NCBI GenBank assembly: GCA_003427395.1
Contig: BFEA01000273.1
Location: forward strand, 10,762 to 42,552
DNA length: 31,791 nucleotides
From: Chara braunii
Taxonomy: Eukaryota > Streptophyta > Charophyceae > Charales > Characeae
Reading direction: 5' to 3'
Below the pieces are notes generated by a model. It had not been told where the DNA came from and did not search any database. It saw nothing but the letters and a program-made list of their open reading frames with translations. Shown here one piece after another: positions 28,105 to 31,791 of the stretch (the stretch's first letter is position 1; each line of letters starts with the position of its first letter). The position numbers were made by a program, and so were the translations under genes.

Positions 28105-29308
28105 CTGCAGCAGAACGAGCACAAAATGAATTAATTGCATTTCAAACCTAATTGCATTTCAAACCCCCGCATGTTTCCTGCTAGAAGGCGATAATCAACA
28201 ACGTAAATTTCATCACCATCAAACAATGAAGGCCAATTCGGAAAAAACCTACTACACAACCACAAAGGTACTTCGGATTACAAGCCAACGAGGACACCAC
28301 GTGACAATGCCAGGGCTACTACTTGGGAGGTACAATCCGAAGACAAAAAGCCAATTGATGGACATAACCTGACAATACCAAGGTACGTTTCTCCGTGGGT
28401 GAACGACACGGGAAGACACTGCAGAAAATTGAACCATAGAGGATTAACGCGAGACCGCATTTGTTGACCAAAAAAAAATCTCACACATCCTCTGCCATCT
28501 AAGATCTGCCCGTGAGACAAAATTAATAATAATGACAAATACAATTTCATCCGCAACCATAGTTCCCAGTAATGGTTACGAACAGCGAAAAAGAGCGGCA
28601 AACAATGGCACACAATGCAATTGCAGATTTGGTTGACCTCTTCCCCCAATTTCTCCCACTACATATATACCACGCTATCATCGCCCTTCTTGTCGATTTC
28701 ACTGACCATCGCCACACACACCCACGAATGCCAATTGCTCACTGCTCTGTGAACACAGGCACTGTCAACGAAGCAGGGTTATAAGCTGCAAGGACAGGTC
28801 TTGTGGAGGATGCCCCTACCACGTCCCACATTTGTGATCGGCAAATCAAAGCTCCGAGCATCGCCCTCGTCGACCCACAATGTCTTCACCAATCAACCTG
28901 CAACGAAGCTGCACCATACCGGGGACATCTCGTACTCAACGGGCCCAGAATCCCTCATCTCTAAACAGACACTCTTAACCGGCGGCGCCATGCACTTGCA
29001 ACAAGGGGCATCGATACTCAAGGGCACAACTACATCATCAAAGGGAACACTGGTATACAATATCGAGCAAAAACAATACAAAACTGCACTCAGGAGGACT
29101 CTCGCCATACTACAATGTCCACAAATGTCCTCTCAAGACGAAGTTTTCCGATAAAGAGCTGTCTTCGCTCGCTGACAACGCAAGGGCGAGGCCAGGAGGG
29201 AGGGAGCAGCGTCTCTCCAACAACGCTCACTCATGGCAACCTACTAACCTTAACGTCAGGGCCATTCAGGAGGGAGGGAGCAGTGCTGAATGATGGAAAT
29301 TACTTTAC
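28105..29308 (-). other. Intron of the DUF1223 gene
   Basis: 1204 nt, beginning AAG|GTAAAG (29309/29308) and ending CTGCAG|ATC (28105/28104) on the minus strand, phase 0 at both ends. The sense strand is T/G-rich. Frames inside it on either strand (for example plus 28801-29154) are not supported as genes. Confidence 0.75.
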
Positions 29309-29320
29309 CTTAATGTCGGG
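29190..29320 (-). repeat. ~70-bp duplication covering the exon 1 splice donor
   Basis: Minus-strand GCCCCCGACATTAAG|GTAAAG at about 29325-29303 recurs downstream at about 29263-29242 as GCCCTGACGTTAAG|GTTAGT. GCTCCCTCCCTCCTG is likewise present twice (about 29268-29282 and 29193-29207). The duplication has placed a second donor-like site inside the intron. Confidence 0.7.
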
Positions 29321-30352
29321 GGCAATGTAACGTGGTGCCCATCGCAATAGGTTATGAACGTCGTCCGCCTTCGACCCTACACAATTCATCTGCCCTTGAA
29401 CAACGAGCTGAGGCGTGTATACGGTTCTTTGAGATAGTTTCTCAGCATACTTCTTTTGCCTCGCCGTCCACTTCTGGCTCGCGAAAGGGTCATTCCAGCC
29501 AAGGCAATCCCAGTAGTCAACGTGATACGCGAGGGGAATAACAGCCACTTGCTGCGGTTTCGTTGTGGCGTACATTGGCACTTTACCTAGCCTCGAGAGG
29601 ATGTGATCCGCACGAGGACTAGAACTGCAGCCTTGCGCTGTGAAGAGTTCGACGAATATAGGAGAATACATGGCATTACCCGAACAAGACGGCAGATGCC
29701 CTACCGCATCCTGCACAAATGGCAACGTAGTTGGAACCGGCGTTAATGCATCAGGTAGCCCACTCTGGAATAACATTACGCTAGTCTCCACTGTCCTGAG
29801 GGGCTTCGCAGGTGCTAGCGCGCAACGGCTCTCATCTGCTTCCGCGCACGATGAGGACCCTCTGAGGGTACGTATGCCAGGAATGCTCGACACGTTGACC
29901 TTACCCTGCCTGTCACCACTGCTATTCGCCGTATCCGCAGTCTCTAGAAATGCGTCTTCTTCGGACTCCGGAATGCTCTCAAAGGAAGGCGTCGCCCCTG
30001 CAGGCAAGGGATACGTCAGAGGTGCTAGACGGGCAGTGACCGCACCGGTTCTCCTCCTCCCCCCTGGCACCTTATCCGCCGAAACTGCCCCTCCGACCGC
30101 ACAAGCAGAGGAATCGAGATTACCAAAGAGAGAGAGGCTCCTCCCATTCTTGCCCGCACAGGAGCGAGCACCAGGGCCTTGACGCCGGTCACGGCCAAGA
30201 TCCTGCTCCAGGGGCATCAACGACACGCCTGGAGGGGAATGACGCTGCTGATGAAGAGTTCCACCATTGCTCGCCTTGTCTTTACACCACATCTCTTCCT
30301 CCGATTTACTGCCAGTGCGGCAACCGGAGGGAATGCATAAGAAACTCATCAT
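29309..30352 (-). CDS. DUF1223-family protein, exon 1 (N-terminal, thioredoxin-like part)
   Basis: 348 codons ending at a consensus donor (AAG|GTAAAG). Residues about 230-348 match the DUF1223 signature: PIFVELFTAQGC, then AYHVDYWDCLGWNDPFASQ, then VYTPQLVVQG. In bacterial members the first block continues as a CxxC pair (GCSSCP). Here it is GCSSSP, with Cys242 kept and the partner position 245 a Ser. Residues 1 to about 228 are Ser/Gly/Pro-rich and probably disordered. They could include a transit peptide, or be partly 5' UTR or intron sequence read in frame. The ATG at 30352 is directly preceded by an in-frame TGA, so either this is the start or an upstream exon splices in further down. The role of the family is not established. 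Confidence 0.85.
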
Positions 30353-30874
30353 TCACGAAGAAGTGTGGACAAACGAACTGGGAACACGAGGCACGCCTAG
30401 GAAAGCGACGCGCAATCAGATGCTCCTAATCGCCTTACCTCTCTCATGCACCGCAGCATGCCCCCAATCGCACGCTAATCTGTTTACAGACCCGAAGTCA
30501 AAGGGTGAGGAGGGTTCCACATTTCCACAGACAAGACGAGAAAAAAAACAAAGGATGGACAAAACGGTCCACACTCAGAGGACAGCAAGTCAGACCGAGT
30601 GACTTCCAAAAAACAGTCGTTCACTAAACAGGCAGGAAATACTGATATGGATACACTACTCTTCTTTACTCACAGGCGGAGACAGTTTATCCTTTCACTG
30701 TTTATTCCACTTGTTAAGGCACATGCCTTGTTTATTTCCACACCTCTTCTTTGAAACATCTATGTTTCTCGTTTCAACTTCTTCATGCTCTGTTTTCAAC
30801 CACAAATACCGTTGCCAGACAATTGCACGTCCAAAGTCACAAGTAAAATGTTAGGCAAACTGATAGAGATTGGT
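30353..30874. other. Upstream flank of the DUF1223 gene, nothing else seen
   Basis: No TATA box or upstream exon could be identified with confidence. A short plus-strand frame (30267-30602) is antisense overlap and is not supported. Confidence 0.4.
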
Positions 30875-31074
30875 GGGGTAAACTATGGCGTGGTGTTTTC
30901 GAATAAAAGCTTCACACTGTGTTCACAAAGACGTGGTCGTAGATTTCTTCACACCCAGGAGAGAGGGGCCAGCCCACAACCGTGTGGCCTTTGAAAACGT
31001 AAGCTTCGCATTGTACCTAAAAAGTCATGTAGTCTTGGACCGCTTTTCAATCTCAAGGAGGAAGGGCGAGAGAA

Positions 31075-31142
<68 letters not shown>

Positions 31143-31770
31143 GCAGTCCACGACCACATGGCTTTTTTTAATGCAGGCTTCACAGTGTCCAAAAAGTCAA
31201 CATGGCCGTGGGACTTCTTCCCACCCAGTAGAGAGGGAGCAGTCCACGACCACGTGATCTTTGGGAATACAGGCTTCGCATTGCAGCAAATAACTCACAT
31301 GGTCGTAGACCATTTCCCATCTAAAGGAAGGAGGGATGGGGAAGAGAGAGATAATAACTCACATGGTCATGGACTATATCCCATCAAAAGGAATGAGGGA
31401 GGGGGAGAGAGAGAAAGAGAGACAGAGAGAAAGAGAGAGACACAGAGAGAGGGAGAGGAAGAGAGTGAGAGGGGGGGGGGGGGGGAGAGAGAGAGAGAGA
31501 GAGAGAGGGAGGAGGCAGAAACCGGGGCAAGAGCAAAGTCTCCAAAGCGTGGGAGAGAGAGAGAAAGAAAGAGAGAGGGAGAGGAATAGTGGGAGAGAAA
31601 GAGAGGTCCACGACCACATGGCCTTTTCGAATGCAAGCTTCGCAATATGTCCAAAAAAATCACGTAGTGGACTTCTTCCCAACCAGAGGAGAGGGACCGG
31701 TCCACAACCGCACGACTTCTGAGACATAGGCTTCGCATTGTACCAAAAAAGACTGTTTTCCATGTAAAGG
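30875..31770. repeat. ~96-bp repeat, six units, with GA expansions
   Basis: The phrase (A/G)GTCCACGACCACATGGC, then CTTTTCGAATGCAAGCTTCG, then CATTGTCC recurs at about 30880, 30971, 31145, 31241, 31605 and 31699; adjacent uninterrupted units are 94-96 bp apart. GA-rich insertions separate the second from the third (31079-31138) and the fourth from the fifth (31395-31600). A 96-bp period keeps frame, so a plus-strand frame reads repeated VHDHMAF.NAGF-like 32-residue units. Splitting by frame after the GA tract argues that this is satellite DNA rather than a gene. Confidence 0.8.
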
Positions 31771-31791
31771 TGAGAGAGAGAGAGAGAGAGA
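31771..31791. repeat. (GA)n microsatellite at the window edge
   Basis: GA repeat running off the right end. Confidence 0.95.

Noticed and set aside
29640-30182. 180-codon plus-strand frame
   Set aside because: It lies antisense within DUF1223 exon 1, where the minus strand shows clear family motifs.
31336-31763. Arg/Glu-rich and Ser/Leu-rich frames
   Set aside because: Translations of the GA expansions within the 96-bp repeat.

Overview
This is a eukaryotic nuclear window: gene-poor, full of microsatellites (CA, CT, GA, CATC, CAA), homopolymers, tandem repeats and transposon debris, with one clear spliced gene. A streptophyte (plant or charophyte green alga) is the best guess. The intact gene is of the plant/bacterial DUF1223 family, and a U2 snRNA-like segment has a plant-type stem IIb. 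Naming a species would be inference; a Chara-like genome is plausible. Four assembly marks are visible: 190 Ns at 12718-12907 and single Ns at 10894, 23226 and 27304.

Layout. 0-5.3 kb: simple and diverged repeats, then a decayed hAT (BED zinc finger) transposase at about 2.2-3.9 kb, bracketed by a GTAC-palindrome cluster upstream and a GGGTRR-rich array downstream. 5.5-7.2 kb: an AT-rich, ORF-free tract holding two arrays of imperfect hairpins. In the first, seven hairpins share an apical sequence (TTGTTTCTAAGTTGAATG) while their stems differ in sequence yet remain complementary. 7.2-12.6 kb: no convincing gene; base composition changes strand near 8.4-8.7 kb, and a 783-bp segment with a poly(A) tail is repeated exactly at 19.2-20.0 kb. 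12.9-15.3 kb: a 205-bp tandem array and palindromic ACGTTGTAT repeats. 17.1-20.0 kb: copies of a poly(A)-tailed retroposon family, including a 1.8-kb insertion flanked by a 14-16 bp target-site duplication and carrying an unfamiliar, Asn-repeat-containing reading frame. 20.0-22.9 kb: several tandem repeat families. 22.95-23.05 kb: the 5' half of a U2 snRNA on the minus strand. 24-31.8 kb: the two-exon DUF1223 gene on the minus strand (27742-30352), possible unrecognised minus-strand exons near 26 kb, and a 96-bp repeat with GA expansions at the end.

I see no complete tRNA, rRNA, CRISPR or bacterial-type operon. Most long open frames are translations of repeats. The most unusual signals are the conserved-loop hairpin array, the U2-like segment with compensatory base changes, and the retroposon 3' module with its duplicated stem-loops.
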